Source: Cybelea sp963824595 (GTDB lineage: Bacteria > Vulcanimicrobiota > Vulcanimicrobiia > Vulcanimicrobiales > Vulcanimicrobiaceae). Taken from it: DNA of 64,000 nt. Under the pieces are notes generated by a model. That model was given only the letters and a program-made list of their open reading frames with translations. It was not told the origin of the DNA and made no database searches. Made by a program: the position numbers and the translations under genes. Position 1 is the stretch's first letter; each line of letters opens with the position of its first letter. Location: assembly GCA_963824595.1 (NCBI GenBank), contig CAWGPY010000005.1, positions 124,001 through 188,000 of the forward strand, in the 5' to 3' direction. Below are positions 9,625 to 18,775 of this stretch, one piece after another.

Positions 9625-11171
9625 CGGTCCCGGGGCTTAGCATCGTCGTTCCCGTCTACGGCAACTGGTGGCTGACGAAACGCTGCCTGCGCGAGCTGGC
9701 ACGCCTGCGCGACGCGAGCCCCACGCAGTTCGAGACGATCGTCGTCGACAACGCGTCGCCGGACGAGACGCCCGAGTCCATCGCGGCGTTCCCATGGGTG
9801 CGGTACGTTCGCAACGAGACGAACCTCAACTTTGCGGGAGCCTGTAACGCCGGCGTGCGCCTGGCGCGAGCGCCGGTCACGCTGCTGCTGAACAACGACG
9901 CCTATCCCATCGGCGACGCGCTGACGCCGCTCGCCGCCGCGTTCGACCGCGCCGAGGTCGCGATCGCGGGCGGCGCCCTCTTCTTCGAAGACGGCGTCAC
10001 GCAGGCCGCGGGACTCGTCGTGCTGCCCAACGCGCACTGGCACTACGCCTGCCGCAGCCTGCCGCCCGATCTCGACGCCGTTCGACGGTCGGGCGACGCA
10101 CTCGGCGTCTCGGGCGCCGCGATGGCCGTGCGCACGCGGTGGTTCGTCGAAAGCGGCGGCTTCGACGAGTCGTTCGTCAATGGATTCGAGGATGTCGACC
10201 TCTGCTTGCGCGCGCGCGAGCGGGGCCTGGCGATCGCGTACGTCGCCGGCGCGCGCTTCGCGCACTATGAGGCGGCGTCGGCCGGGCGGTTCGAGCGCGA
10301 GGCCGAGAACGAGCGCCGCTTCTACGCGCGCTGGTCCGCTAGCATGTCGGCGCTCCCGCGAACGGCGCGCGGCGAGGTCGGCGCGGTCGTCGTGCGCGAC
10401 GCGTCCCAGCCGGACCCGTTGCTCGCGGCGGCACTGGAAGATCTCGAGGACGCGCTGCGCGGGTTCGGTCATCCGGTCGTGCGCGGCGCCATCGCCCCGT
10501 GGCGGCACCTCGACCGGCGCTTTCGCCACTCGGCGAGCCTCGCGTGGTTTTCCGACGAGCCGCCGGCACCGGGCGTCGCCGTCACGCGCGACGCGCGCGG
10601 ACGCGCGGTGCTGCGGACGTTCGGTGCGGCCGCGCTCGAGGTAGCATGGCTTCCGTGCGCGTCGGCGGATCGCGTCGCGCGCCTCGGCGCGCGCCGCTCG
10701 GACGATGCGTCGTGCACGGCCGTCGGAGTTGCCGGCGGGGACGACGACGTGCGCGCGTTCGAAGCGGGCTGCGGCTATCCGGTCGTTCGCGTCACCCCGC
10801 AGCTCTTGCTGGGCGAAGAGCGCCGCGAGCTCGCGTGCGTCGTGCACGTGGGTTTCACGGACGCTAGCGCGTTCGGCAACGTCCTGCTGGCGCAGGGCGG
10901 CCTCCCGGCGGTGGTGGACGACCGCGAGGACTTGCGCGCGCTCTTCGCATCCGACGTCGCGCTCTTCGCGCCGCGCGCGGCGATCGGCGCGCGGGCCGGC
11001 CGCCTCGTCGAGGACGTCGCGCTGCGCGCGCGCTTCGGAGATCTCGTCGCGGCCGATGCACGGCGGCGCTTCTCGCCGCGCCGCAGCGCGATCCGCGTGG
11101 TCGATCTGCTGTGCGTCGCGCGCTTCGGGCTGGAGCGGGCGGGGCGAGCGCGCGGCGACTCGCCGCTCTAA
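9621..11171 (+). CDS. Family 2 glycosyltransferase with an extra C-terminal domain
   Basis: The 516-residue protein starts at a GTG that overlaps the sugar porter stop by four bases. Residues about 5-245 are a GT2 domain: LSIVVPVYGNW, VDNASPDET, the nucleotide/metal segment LLLNNDAYP, GAAMAVRTRWF and NGFEDVDLCLRARERG. This is close to rhamnosyltransferase-like enzymes. Residues about 260-516 are a second, Arg/Ala-rich region with a weak GT-B flavour that I cannot assign. Coupling with a sugar porter suggests glycan assembly, but the acceptor is unknown. Confidence 0.83.
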   Translation: MTVPGLSIVVPVYGNWWLTKRCLRELARLRDASPTQFETIVVDNASPDETPESIAAFPWVRYVRNETNLNFAGACNAGVRLARAPVTLLLNNDAYPIGDALTPLAAAFDRAEVAIAGGALFFEDGVTQAAGLVVLPNAHWHYACRSLPPDLDAVRRSGDALGVSGAAMAVRTRWFVESGGFDESFVNGFEDVDLCLRARERGLAIAYVAGARFAHYEAASAGRFEREAENERRFYARWSASMSALPRTARGEVGAVVVRDASQPDPLLAAALEDLEDALRGFGHPVVRGAIAPWRHLDRRFRHSASLAWFSDEPPAPGVAVTRDARGRAVLRTFGAAALEVAWLPCASADRVARLGARRSDDASCTAVGVAGGDDDVRAFEAGCGYPVVRVTPQLLLGEERRELACVVHVGFTDASAFGNVLLAQGGLPAVVDDREDLRALFASDVALFAPRAAIGARAGRLVEDVALRARFGDLVAADARRRFSPRRSAIRVVDLLCVARFGLERAGRARGDSPL

Positions 11172-11191
11172 GGAGCTCTTCGGAGGCTCCT
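11171..11191. terminator. Possible bidirectional hairpin between convergent genes
   Basis: Arms AGGAGC (11171-11176) and GCTCCT (11186-11191) flank a 9-base loop exactly between the stops of the glycosyltransferase and hyuB. There is no clear U tract, so termination is only suggested. Confidence 0.3.
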
Positions 11192-12767
11192 AGCCGGCCT
11201 TCTTGCCGTAGCCGCCCCCGCCGGGCGTCGCGATCGTGAGCACGTCGCCGGGCCGCAGCGACAGACTCGTCTTCGCGCGCAGCGGGGTCGTCGTGCCGTC
11301 GCGCGTGAGCGAGTGCCGGCCGCGCGCGCCTGGCTCGCCGCCCTGCGCGCCGGGGGGCGCAAGAACGTGCCGATCGGCCAGCAGCGTCGCCTCGGCGGAC
11401 CCTTCGACGAGTTCGATCGATCGGACCAAGCCGTTTCCGCCGTGCCACCGGCCCGCGCCGCCGGTCCCCTCCGCGATCTCGTACCGCGTGACGCGCAGCG
11501 GGTACTCGCGTTCGATGGCTTCGATCGGCGTGTTGAGGGTGTTGGTCATGTGGCAATGGATGGCGTCAACGCCGTCGGCCGACGGCCGCGCCCCCATCCC
11601 GCAGCCGTTGGTCTCGTAGAAGGCCCACGTCGTGCCGTCGCCGCGCGTGCCGCCGAGCATGACGTTGCTCATGGTTCCTCCGCTGCACGCCGGGACGCGT
11701 TCGGGCGCGGCGAGCGCGAGCGCTTGCAGCACGACGTCGGCGTTGCGCGTGCTGGTCTCGACGTTGCCGCCGGAGACCGCCGCGGGCCGGCGCGGGTTGA
11801 GCAGGCATCCCTCCGGCGCGAACACCCGGACGGGACGAAAGCACCCCTCGTTCATCGGAATCGTCGGGTCGGTGACCGCGCGCAGCGCGTAGTACGCTCC
11901 CGAGAGGGTGACGCCGAACACGGCGTTGAGCGGAAAGTCCACTTGCGGTGACGTCCCCGTGTAGTCGAACAGTGCGCTTCCGTCGCGCAGCTCGAGCCGC
12001 AGCGCGATGGCGATACTCGGGCGTCCGTCGCGATCTTCGAGGTAGTCGCGCGCCTCGAACGCCCCGTCGCCGAGCGAGCGCAGCGCGGCGCGCGTTCGAC
12101 GCTCGCTGTCGTCGAGTGCCCTTGCCGTCGCTGCCTCGAACGTCTCCACGCCGTATCGCTCGCAGAGCTCCAGCAGCCGCCGCTCGCCGGTGTAGTTGCC
12201 CGCAACCTGAGCGCGCAGATCTCCGCTGCGGGCGTCGGGCGTGCGCGAGCCGGCGCGCACGATGGCGACGACCTCGTCGGCGACGCGGTCGTCGCGGACG
12301 AGGCGCACGGGCGGCAGGACCAGGCCCTCGGCGTAGAGCTCGGCGGCGTCGGCCGGCATCGATCCCGGCGCTGCGCCGCCGACGTCGGCGTGATGTGCCT
12401 TGTTCGCGGCGTACCCGATCAGGCGGCCGCGGGCGAAGACCGGCCGCACGAGCGTGACGTCGTTGAGGTGCGTTCCCGTGACGTACGGATCGTTCGCAAC
12501 CCACATCTCGCCTTCACGCGCGCCGCCGTACTCGCGCTCGACGGCGTCGAGCATTCGGCGGAGCCCCCACGGCAAGGATCCGAGGTGCACCGGAATGTGC
12601 TCGGCCTGCGCGATCAGCCGCCCGAACCGGTCGAACAGCGCGCACGAGTGATCGAGCCGCTCTTTGATGTTCGGCGAGTAGGCGGCGTTGCGGACGGCGA
12701 GTCCCATCTCCTCGGACGCGTAGACGAGCGCGTTGCGGACGACTTCGCACGTGATCGGGTCGATCAC
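11190..12767 (-). CDS. hyuB: Hydantoinase/oxoprolinase subunit B
   Basis: About 525 residues, starting at a GTG that overlaps the hyuA stop by four bases. It begins IDPITCEVVRNAL and continues NAAYSPNIKERLDHSCALFD, which is diagnostic of the HyuB/5-oxoprolinase B family. The C-terminal ATPGGGGYG tail is also typical. With HyuA it forms an ATP-dependent amidohydrolase that opens hydantoin or 5-oxoproline rings. The open frame extends upstream inside hyuA, but the GTG is the family-consistent start. Confidence 0.9.
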   Translation of the reverse strand: MIDPITCEVVRNALVYASEEMGLAVRNAAYSPNIKERLDHSCALFDRFGRLIAQAEHIPVHLGSLPWGLRRMLDAVEREYGGAREGEMWVANDPYVTGTHLNDVTLVRPVFARGRLIGYAANKAHHADVGGAAPGSMPADAAELYAEGLVLPPVRLVRDDRVADEVVAIVRAGSRTPDARSGDLRAQVAGNYTGERRLLELCERYGVETFEAATARALDDSERRTRAALRSLGDGAFEARDYLEDRDGRPSIAIALRLELRDGSALFDYTGTSPQVDFPLNAVFGVTLSGAYYALRAVTDPTIPMNEGCFRPVRVFAPEGCLLNPRRPAAVSGGNVETSTRNADVVLQALALAAPERVPACSGGTMSNVMLGGTRGDGTTWAFYETNGCGMGARPSADGVDAIHCHMTNTLNTPIEAIEREYPLRVTRYEIAEGTGGAGRWHGGNGLVRSIELVEGSAEATLLADRHVLAPPGAQGGEPGARGRHSLTRDGTTTPLRAKTSLSLRPGDVLTIATPGGGGYGKKAG

Positions 12768-14824
12768 GTCGCCGTCTCGCGTTCGACGACGAGCAGGTCG
12801 TCCCCGGCTACGACCGTCCATCCCGGCGGCACGTACGCGGTGCTGTCGTACGCCTCGACGATCGCCGGACCGCCGATTCGCCCGCGCGGCAACCGCGCTC
12901 GCTGGTACACGGGCGCGTCGGCGGACCTGCCGTCGATCCAGACGGCGCGCGCGCTCGGGGCAGCCGGTTCGGAGGGCGCCGAAGCCGGAGTCGCTTCGCT
13001 TCGCGGCGCCGGCACGATGCGAGCCGTCGCCGTGAGGCGCGCGTTCACGATTTCGACCGCCTCGCCGGGGGCGTCGTAGCCGTAGCGCGCGCGGTGCGCG
13101 CGGTGAAAGTTCGTCGCGACGGCGTGCGCCGACGCATCGTGCGCGACGGTCAGCTCGAAGCTCTGGCCTCGATAGCGCGCGTCGTACTGGCGGCGGAACG
13201 AGATCGTCGCGGCGTCGGCGCCCTGCTGCGCGAGCTCCTCGGCGGCGCGCGACTCGACGGCAGCGAAGGCTCGGTCTTCGTCCGCGCCGTCGAGCTCTCC
13301 GGCGAAGCGCAGCACGGAGCGCACGTCGCTCCACTGTAAGGGCGCGTCGAGCAGGCCCTGGGCCGAGAAGAGCCCGGGACGCGCGGGCACAACCACGCGC
13401 GCGATGCCGAGCTCCGTCGCCAGCGCGCAGGCGTGCAGCGGACCGCCGCCGCCGAACGCGACGAGTGCGAACTCGCGCGGATCGAGGCCGCGCTCGATGG
13501 TCACGATGCGCAGCACTTGCGCCATGGCATCGTCCACGAGCGTCACGATTCCCGCCGCCGCGGCTTCCACGCCCATCCCGAGCGCGCCCGCCAGCCGAGC
13601 GACGGCATCGCGAGCGCGCGACGCATCGATCGGAAACGCGCCGCCCAGCAGATGACGCGGGTTGAGGCGGCCGAGCACGACGTCGGCATCGGTGACGGTC
13701 GCGCGATCGGAGTTGCCGTAACACGCCGGACCCGGATCGGCGCCGGCCGAGAGCGGCCCGACCCGCAACGAGCCGGCGTCGTCAATCCACGCAATCGTGC
13801 CGCCGCCCGCGCTGATTTCCGCCAGGTCCACGAACGGAAAGCGCACGGGATAGCCGCTGCCTTTGATCGCCCGGCCGCTGTGCGTCCGTCCCGCTGCCTC
13901 GAACTCGCCGGCGACCTGCACCGCGCCGTCGACGATCGTGCCGGCCTTCGCGGTCGTGCCTCCCATGTCGAACGACAGCAGGCGCCGCGCGCCGATGCGG
14001 CGGCCGAGCGCCGCAGCCGCGACCACGCCGCTCGCCGGGCCGCTCTCGACGATCGCTGCGGGCCGCGTGAGAACCTGCGCCGCCGACGCCATCCCGCCGT
14101 CGCTGCGCATCACGTAGAGCGGCGCTTCCACGCCGCTGCGCCGCAGCTCGACGACGAACTGCTCGAGGTATCGTTCGACGATCGGCGCGAGCGCCGCGTT
14201 GACGACGGTCGTGGAGCAGCGCTCGTATTCGCGGTACTGCGGATCGACCTCCGACGACCGCGCGATGCGAACGTTTGGAAGTGCAGACTCGATCGCCGCC
14301 GCCACCCGCCGTTCGTGTGCGTCGTTGGCATAGGAGTGCAGCAGGCAGATCGCCACGGCTGCCACCCCGCTTCGCTGCAGCCGCGAGCAGACGCGTGCGA
14401 GCGATTCCTCGTCGAGTGGAACCAGCACGTCGCCGTCCGGCCCGACCCGCTCGCGCACGGTGAGGCGATCCTCGCGCGCCACCAGCGGGCGCGGCCGCTC
14501 GACGAACAGGTTGTAGACTTCGCTGCGGTTTTGCCGCCCGATCTCGACGACGTCGCGAAAGCCGTGCGTCGTGACGAGTGCGACGCGCGGCAGCTCGAGC
14601 CCGAGCTGGCCGAGCAGAGCGTTTGTGGCGACGGTGGTCGAATGCGCTAGAAACTCGACGGCGCTCGGCGATTCGCGGCCGGTCGGCAGGGCCGCAAGCG
14701 CGTGGATGGCCGCTCGGTGCGGCGCGCTCGGCGTGCTCGGCACCTTGAGCGCCACGACCTCGCCGCGGGGATCGGTCGCGACGAGGTCGGTGAACGTGCC
14801 GCCGACGTCGATCCCCACGCGCAC
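12764..14824 (-). CDS. hyuA: Hydantoinase/oxoprolinase subunit A
   Basis: The 686-residue protein begins MRVGIDVGGTFTDLVA, the phosphate-binding start of the ASKHA-fold HyuA family. It also has HSTTVATNALL, LLSFDMGGTTAK, GGGTIAWID and FGGGGPLHACALA, so it looks complete. HyuA supplies the ATP-binding part of the complex with HyuB. Whether the pair acts on hydantoins, 5-oxoproline or N-methylhydantoin cannot be decided; acetone carboxylase is less likely because no third subunit gene follows. Confidence 0.9.
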   Translation of the reverse strand: MRVGIDVGGTFTDLVATDPRGEVVALKVPSTPSAPHRAAIHALAALPTGRESPSAVEFLAHSTTVATNALLGQLGLELPRVALVTTHGFRDVVEIGRQNRSEVYNLFVERPRPLVAREDRLTVRERVGPDGDVLVPLDEESLARVCSRLQRSGVAAVAICLLHSYANDAHERRVAAAIESALPNVRIARSSEVDPQYREYERCSTTVVNAALAPIVERYLEQFVVELRRSGVEAPLYVMRSDGGMASAAQVLTRPAAIVESGPASGVVAAAALGRRIGARRLLSFDMGGTTAKAGTIVDGAVQVAGEFEAAGRTHSGRAIKGSGYPVRFPFVDLAEISAGGGTIAWIDDAGSLRVGPLSAGADPGPACYGNSDRATVTDADVVLGRLNPRHLLGGAFPIDASRARDAVARLAGALGMGVEAAAAGIVTLVDDAMAQVLRIVTIERGLDPREFALVAFGGGGPLHACALATELGIARVVVPARPGLFSAQGLLDAPLQWSDVRSVLRFAGELDGADEDRAFAAVESRAAEELAQQGADAATISFRRQYDARYRGQSFELTVAHDASAHAVATNFHRAHRARYGYDAPGEAVEIVNARLTATARIVPAPRSEATPASAPSEPAAPSARAVWIDGRSADAPVYQRARLPRGRIGGPAIVEAYDSTAYVPPGWTVVAGDDLLVVERETAT

Positions 14825-14846
14825 GGGGCTTTAGCCTCCGGTTCCG

Positions 14847-15272
14847 CTAAATGGTCAGCGTGTAGTGGTCGTTGGCCGTGTTGCACTCCTCTTGTCCCGG
14901 CGCGACCGGCGGCTGGATCGCAAACTTGAAGTCGATCGCGGACGTGCCTTTCCCGGCGTCCGACGAGCGCTGCCAGACCCAGGTGAACGTGTAGCTCTGT
15001 CCCGGGGCCAGCGGCGGTACGCCGTGAGCGTCGAGCTTCACGCCGTACTGCGAGATGTCCACCGACGAAAGGACGTTCGAGTGTTGGCCCACCGTGCCGA
15101 GATTGGTCAACGTCGTTGCGATGGTGTAACGATTGATGGCGCCGGTGGTGGTCATGCTGCTCACCTTGACCGACGTGATGGCGACGTCGACGCCGTTGCA
15201 GGTCGCGGCCCGCGCGGCCGCCGTGCTCAGTGGAACGAGCGCGGCCAAGGCGAGGATGATCGTTCGATACAT
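14847..15272 (-). CDS. Small secreted protein, CARDB-like, paralogue of 16545-16946
   Basis: The start is fixed by AGGAGG seven bases before the ATG at 15272. A signal peptide (MYRTIILALAALVPLSTAAA) precedes about 115 mature residues with conserved N- and C-terminal cysteines. The core motif GVPPLAPGQSYT and the pattern YGVKLDAHG recur in the paralogue on the other side of the serine-hydrolase-like gene. The fold resembles immunoglobulin-like CARDB/DUF11 modules (inference). Function unknown. Confidence 0.75.
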   Translation of the reverse strand: MYRTIILALAALVPLSTAAARAATCNGVDVAITSVKVSSMTTTGAINRYTIATTLTNLGTVGQHSNVLSSVDISQYGVKLDAHGVPPLAPGQSYTFTWVWQRSSDAGKGTSAIDFKFAIQPPVAPGQEECNTANDHYTLTI

Positions 15273-15373
15273 ATGAGGACCTCCTGAAGGCAAGCTGCCC
15301 ACGATGGTACCCGTCGCTGCGGGGCCGTACGCGCCCGGAGAACTTCGCCGCCGAGGCGAATGCAAGCGGGCCT

Positions 15374-16555
15374 ATGCCTCGATGGATTGCATTTATGGCG
15401 AGCGCCGCTTGGCTCCTCGCTGTCCCGGCATTCGGCTCGGATTCGAACTCGCCGGAGGCCGTCGCCCATGCGGCCATGAGCCGCTATCACCTCAAGGCCC
15501 TCATCGTGCGAGTGAGCTCGGATGGCAAGGAGGCGTACACGGCCGCGATGGGCGAGTCGATGACCGGCGTGCCGGCCACGACGGCGATGCACTTCCGAAA
15601 CGGGGCCATGGCGTTTACCTACTTGGCGACGACCTTGCTGGAGCTGGTCGACGAGAAGAAAATACGTCTCGACGACAAGCTCGCGCGCTTTTTCCCCAGC
15701 CTGCCCTACGCGGATCGGATCACGCTCCGCAACCTCGCCGACATGACGTCGGGCTACGCCGACTACGTCTATCAGCCCGAGGTTCTCAAAGACGTCAACC
15801 TGCATCCGTTCCGCCACTGGACGTCTGACGAGCTGATCTCGATCGGCGTGCGCAAGCCGATGATGTTTGCGCCGGGAACGAATTTCGGGTACTCGCACAC
15901 GAACTACGTCATCCTCGGTCGCGTGATCGAGAAGGTGACGGGTATGCCGCTGGCCGCAGCGCTGCAACGATACGTCATGGGTCCGATGCACCTCACGCAG
16001 ACGCGCAGCATCGACACTCCCGACATCCCGGCGCCCGTCCTGCACGCGTATAGCTCCGAGCGCCGTGGCGACCTGCACGTGCCGGCGGGGGTCCCGTTCT
16101 ACGAGGATTCGACGTTCTGGGATCCCTCGTGGACCACCGGCACGGGTGCCGTGCAGGTCAGCGACGTCGCCGACATGGCGCGTTCGATGGAGCTGGTCGG
16201 AACGGGTGCGCTGCTCTCGAAGCCGTCGGCGGAGGCACAGATCGTGCCGCATCTCGTCGGCTTCGGTCGCGCGCTGCCCAAGTGCGACGCCTGCCGGCGG
16301 CTCACCGCTGCGTTCAACTACGGGCTGGGCGTGGTGCTCGTCGGGCCGTGGATCGTGCAGATCAAGAGCTTCTCGGGATGCGGCGGGACCGTCGGCTATC
16401 TTCCGTCGCGCCGGCTCACCATCGCCGTCGTGACGACGTACGCGCCGGGCGCCTTCGACGCCGAGGGCAACTACCCGAACGCGAGCCAGGACATCTTCGC
16501 CGAGATGGCCGAGCGGCTCGCGCCCGGGACGCTTCCGAAGCTTCCTATACGGTGA
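15374..16555 (+). CDS. Exported beta-lactamase-fold protein lacking catalytic residues
   Basis: The 393-residue protein has a signal peptide (AAWLLAVPAFGSDS). The overall order of the class C/serine hydrolase family is kept: LVDEKKIRLDDKLARFFP, LADMTSGYADYV and a GYSHTNYVILGRVIEK segment carrying the YxN motif. Where the SxxK nucleophile should be, the sequence reads FRNGAMAFTY, so both Ser and Lys are missing. The usual HTGG near the end reads GCGG. I infer a binding or structural protein, or an esterase with other residues. Its last 11 bases overlap the convergent secreted-protein gene. Confidence 0.78.
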   Translation: MPRWIAFMASAAWLLAVPAFGSDSNSPEAVAHAAMSRYHLKALIVRVSSDGKEAYTAAMGESMTGVPATTAMHFRNGAMAFTYLATTLLELVDEKKIRLDDKLARFFPSLPYADRITLRNLADMTSGYADYVYQPEVLKDVNLHPFRHWTSDELISIGVRKPMMFAPGTNFGYSHTNYVILGRVIEKVTGMPLAAALQRYVMGPMHLTQTRSIDTPDIPAPVLHAYSSERRGDLHVPAGVPFYEDSTFWDPSWTTGTGAVQVSDVADMARSMELVGTGALLSKPSAEAQIVPHLVGFGRALPKCDACRRLTAAFNYGLGVVLVGPWIVQIKSFSGCGGTVGYLPSRRLTIAVVTTYAPGAFDAEGNYPNASQDIFAEMAERLAPGTLPKLPIR

Positions 16556-16946
16556 TTTGACCGCCCTTCGCGGGCGCGCAGGCCTGCGAAGGTGCGACGG
16601 TTCGAACGTGAAAGTCGATCGGCGACGTCCACTTGCCGGCGTCGACCGAGCGCGGCCAGACGTACGTGACCGTATAGGATTGGCCCGGCGCTAACGGCGG
16701 CACGCCGCGATCGTCGAGCCGGAGCCCGTATTGGCCGACGTCAACGAACTGCAGCACGTTGCCGGGCTGCGCCTCGCTGCCGACGTTTTTGACCGTCGCC
16801 GTCACGTGGTACAGGTCGAGATACCGGGTGTGCGTCATTTGCGCGAGCGAGACGGACGTGATTGCCGGATCGGCCCCGTCGCACGCGCGGACGCCCAGAG
16901 GAATCTGCGCGAGCACGACCAGGGAGATCGCCATGGACCGAATCAT
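16545..16946 (-). CDS. Small secreted protein, CARDB-like, paralogue of 14847-15272
   Basis: The 133-residue product has a signal peptide (MIRSMAISLVVLAQIPLGVRA) and the shared motifs YGLRLDDRGVPPLAPGQSYT and V/FVDVGQYG. The start at 16946 follows a strong AAGGAGG. Like its paralogue it carries one cysteine near the mature N-terminus and one near the C-terminus. It faces, and overlaps by 11 bases, the inactive beta-lactamase-fold gene. Confidence 0.75.
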   Translation of the reverse strand: MIRSMAISLVVLAQIPLGVRACDGADPAITSVSLAQMTHTRYLDLYHVTATVKNVGSEAQPGNVLQFVDVGQYGLRLDDRGVPPLAPGQSYTVTYVWPRSVDAGKWTSPIDFHVRTVAPSQACAPAKGGQITV

Positions 16947-17047
16947 CGAGAGCTCCCTCCTTTACTGAGTAGGCTGGCTTGGTTTCGCCCATATACCCTG
17001 CCGAGCCGGCAAGCGAAACATTCGGCGCAGCGGCCCGTATCCGCATC

Positions 17048-18775
17048 ATGACCGAACGGATTTTGGCCGCCGCGGCGGCCTTCGCCATGCTTTTGATTCC
17101 CTTGCGCTCCCCCGCCGCCGGCACGCCCGCCGAGCAAATCGCCGCCTTGCAGATCGACGCGATGAACCGGTACCTCGCGGCCTCGCCCGAGATCGCCACG
17201 TTCCTGGGCGATTACAGCCACGACGGCGATTGGAGCGATCCGTCGCCCGCGGGGCTCGCGAAGTTCAGGGCGATGCTCGCGAGCTACGAGCAGAGGCTCG
17301 ACGCGATCGACCTGACGGGCGCCACGCTGCAGGACCGTAACGACGTCAAGCTGATGCGGGCGTTCGTCGTCACGCAGCGTCGCGCGTTCGCCGACGTTGA
17401 GGCCGGAAAGGATCCGTCGGGGCCGCCGCTCGCCGTGATGGGAGTCGTCTTCACGATGATCCTCCACAAAGAGGGTCAAGATCCGACGGTGTGGTGGAGT
17501 AATCTCACGTCGCGGCTCGAGAAGGCGCCGGCGTGGATGGCCGCGCAGCGTCCGATGATCACGCATCCGGGGCGCCTGCAAGCAGAGGTCGCACTCAAGC
17601 AGCTCGCGATGGCGCCCGCGCTGTTCACCTACATTCTCACGCCGATGGCGGCCGGGCTGCCCGCGGATCAGCACGCGCGCTTCATCAAGGCGCGTGACGC
17701 CACGGTTGCCGCAATCACGCAGTGGACGTCGTGGATGAGCGCCAACGCCGCGAGCTGGCCGACCAACTACGTCATGGGCGCCGATGCGTACAACGCCATG
17801 CTGCGCGACGAGCAGCTGCTTCCGTATAACGCGGGTCAGGTCGCCGCGATCGGTCAGAAGACGCTCGACGCCGCAAGGGTTCAGGAACGCTCGATACTCG
17901 CGCAAGCGAAAGCGAAGGGAGTCGATCTCTCGAACCCCGTTCAAGCGGCCGCGAACGGGGGCGGCATGACGCCGACGACCAAAGACGCGCAGTTCGCCTT
18001 CTTCCAAGCGCAGCTCGACACGCTGCGATCGTTCATCGAGCGCAAGCGAATCGTCACGATTCCCGCGTACGTCGGCAGAATGCAGATCGTCGAAACGCCG
18101 CCGTTCTTGCAGCCGATCCTGCCGGGACCCTCGATGAATCCTCCGCCGCTCCTCTCGAAGCAGACCGACGGCATCTACTTCGTTCCGCCGCCCAATCCCG
18201 AGATGGCCAAGGCGGCGGCGAAGGGCGCGATCTTCGAAGACTTCGACCGCGATCGCGTGCTGATGACCAGCGGCCACGAGGGTTTCCCCGGCCACTTCCT
18301 TCAGCTGTCGATCGCGAAGCACAATCCCGATCCCGTGCGGCGGCTCTCGTCGGACGGCGTCTTCTCGGAAGGCTGGGCGTTCTACGAAGAGGCGCTGCTC
18401 GCGCGCGACGGCCTCTACGGCACGGATCTCGACGGGCGGTACGCCGTGGCCCAGTTCGAGCGTTTGCGCGGAGCGCGTGCGATCGTCGACACCAAACTCG
18501 CGACGGGCGAGTGGACGTTCGATCGTGCGGTGACGTGGTTTACCGCCAACGCTGGCGTCGACAAGGCGACCGCGGCCGGCGAGGTCAGCCGGTTCGCGCT
18601 CGGTCCGGGTCAGGCGTTCGACTACGCCGTCGGCAAGGCGCAAATCGAAGAGCTGCTCGCCGCCTACAAGGCGAAAAAGGGCGCGGCCTTCGACTTGCAG
18701 GCGTTCCACGACGACCTGCTGTCACACGGGACGGTCCCCGTCAGCGTCGTCGCGAGCGAGATGCTCGCCGAGTAG
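17048..18775 (+). CDS. Exported DUF885 family putative metallopeptidase
   Basis: 575 residues with a signal peptide (ILAAAAAFAMLLIPLRSPAAG). The family signature SGHEGFPGHFLQLSIA (near residue 415) supplies an HExxxxH-like zinc site, and FSEGWAFYEEALL follows about 25 residues later, as in DUF885 and carboxypeptidase Taq-like enzymes. The protein should act in the periplasm or outside. The ATG at 17048 is preferred because it gives the signal peptide. The 3' end overlaps the convergent membrane protein gene by 54 bases. Confidence 0.82.
   Translation: MTERILAAAAAFAMLLIPLRSPAAGTPAEQIAALQIDAMNRYLAASPEIATFLGDYSHDGDWSDPSPAGLAKFRAMLASYEQRLDAIDLTGATLQDRNDVKLMRAFVVTQRRAFADVEAGKDPSGPPLAVMGVVFTMILHKEGQDPTVWWSNLTSRLEKAPAWMAAQRPMITHPGRLQAEVALKQLAMAPALFTYILTPMAAGLPADQHARFIKARDATVAAITQWTSWMSANAASWPTNYVMGADAYNAMLRDEQLLPYNAGQVAAIGQKTLDAARVQERSILAQAKAKGVDLSNPVQAAANGGGMTPTTKDAQFAFFQAQLDTLRSFIERKRIVTIPAYVGRMQIVETPPFLQPILPGPSMNPPPLLSKQTDGIYFVPPPNPEMAKAAAKGAIFEDFDRDRVLMTSGHEGFPGHFLQLSIAKHNPDPVRRLSSDGVFSEGWAFYEEALLARDGLYGTDLDGRYAVAQFERLRGARAIVDTKLATGEWTFDRAVTWFTANAGVDKATAAGEVSRFALGPGQAFDYAVGKAQIEELLAAYKAKKGAAFDLQAFHDDLLSHGTVPVSVVASEMLAE

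Noticed and set aside
16600..16620. GGTTCGAAC resembling a tRNA T-loop
   Set aside because: No acceptor or anticodon stem can be formed around it, and it lies inside a coding region.
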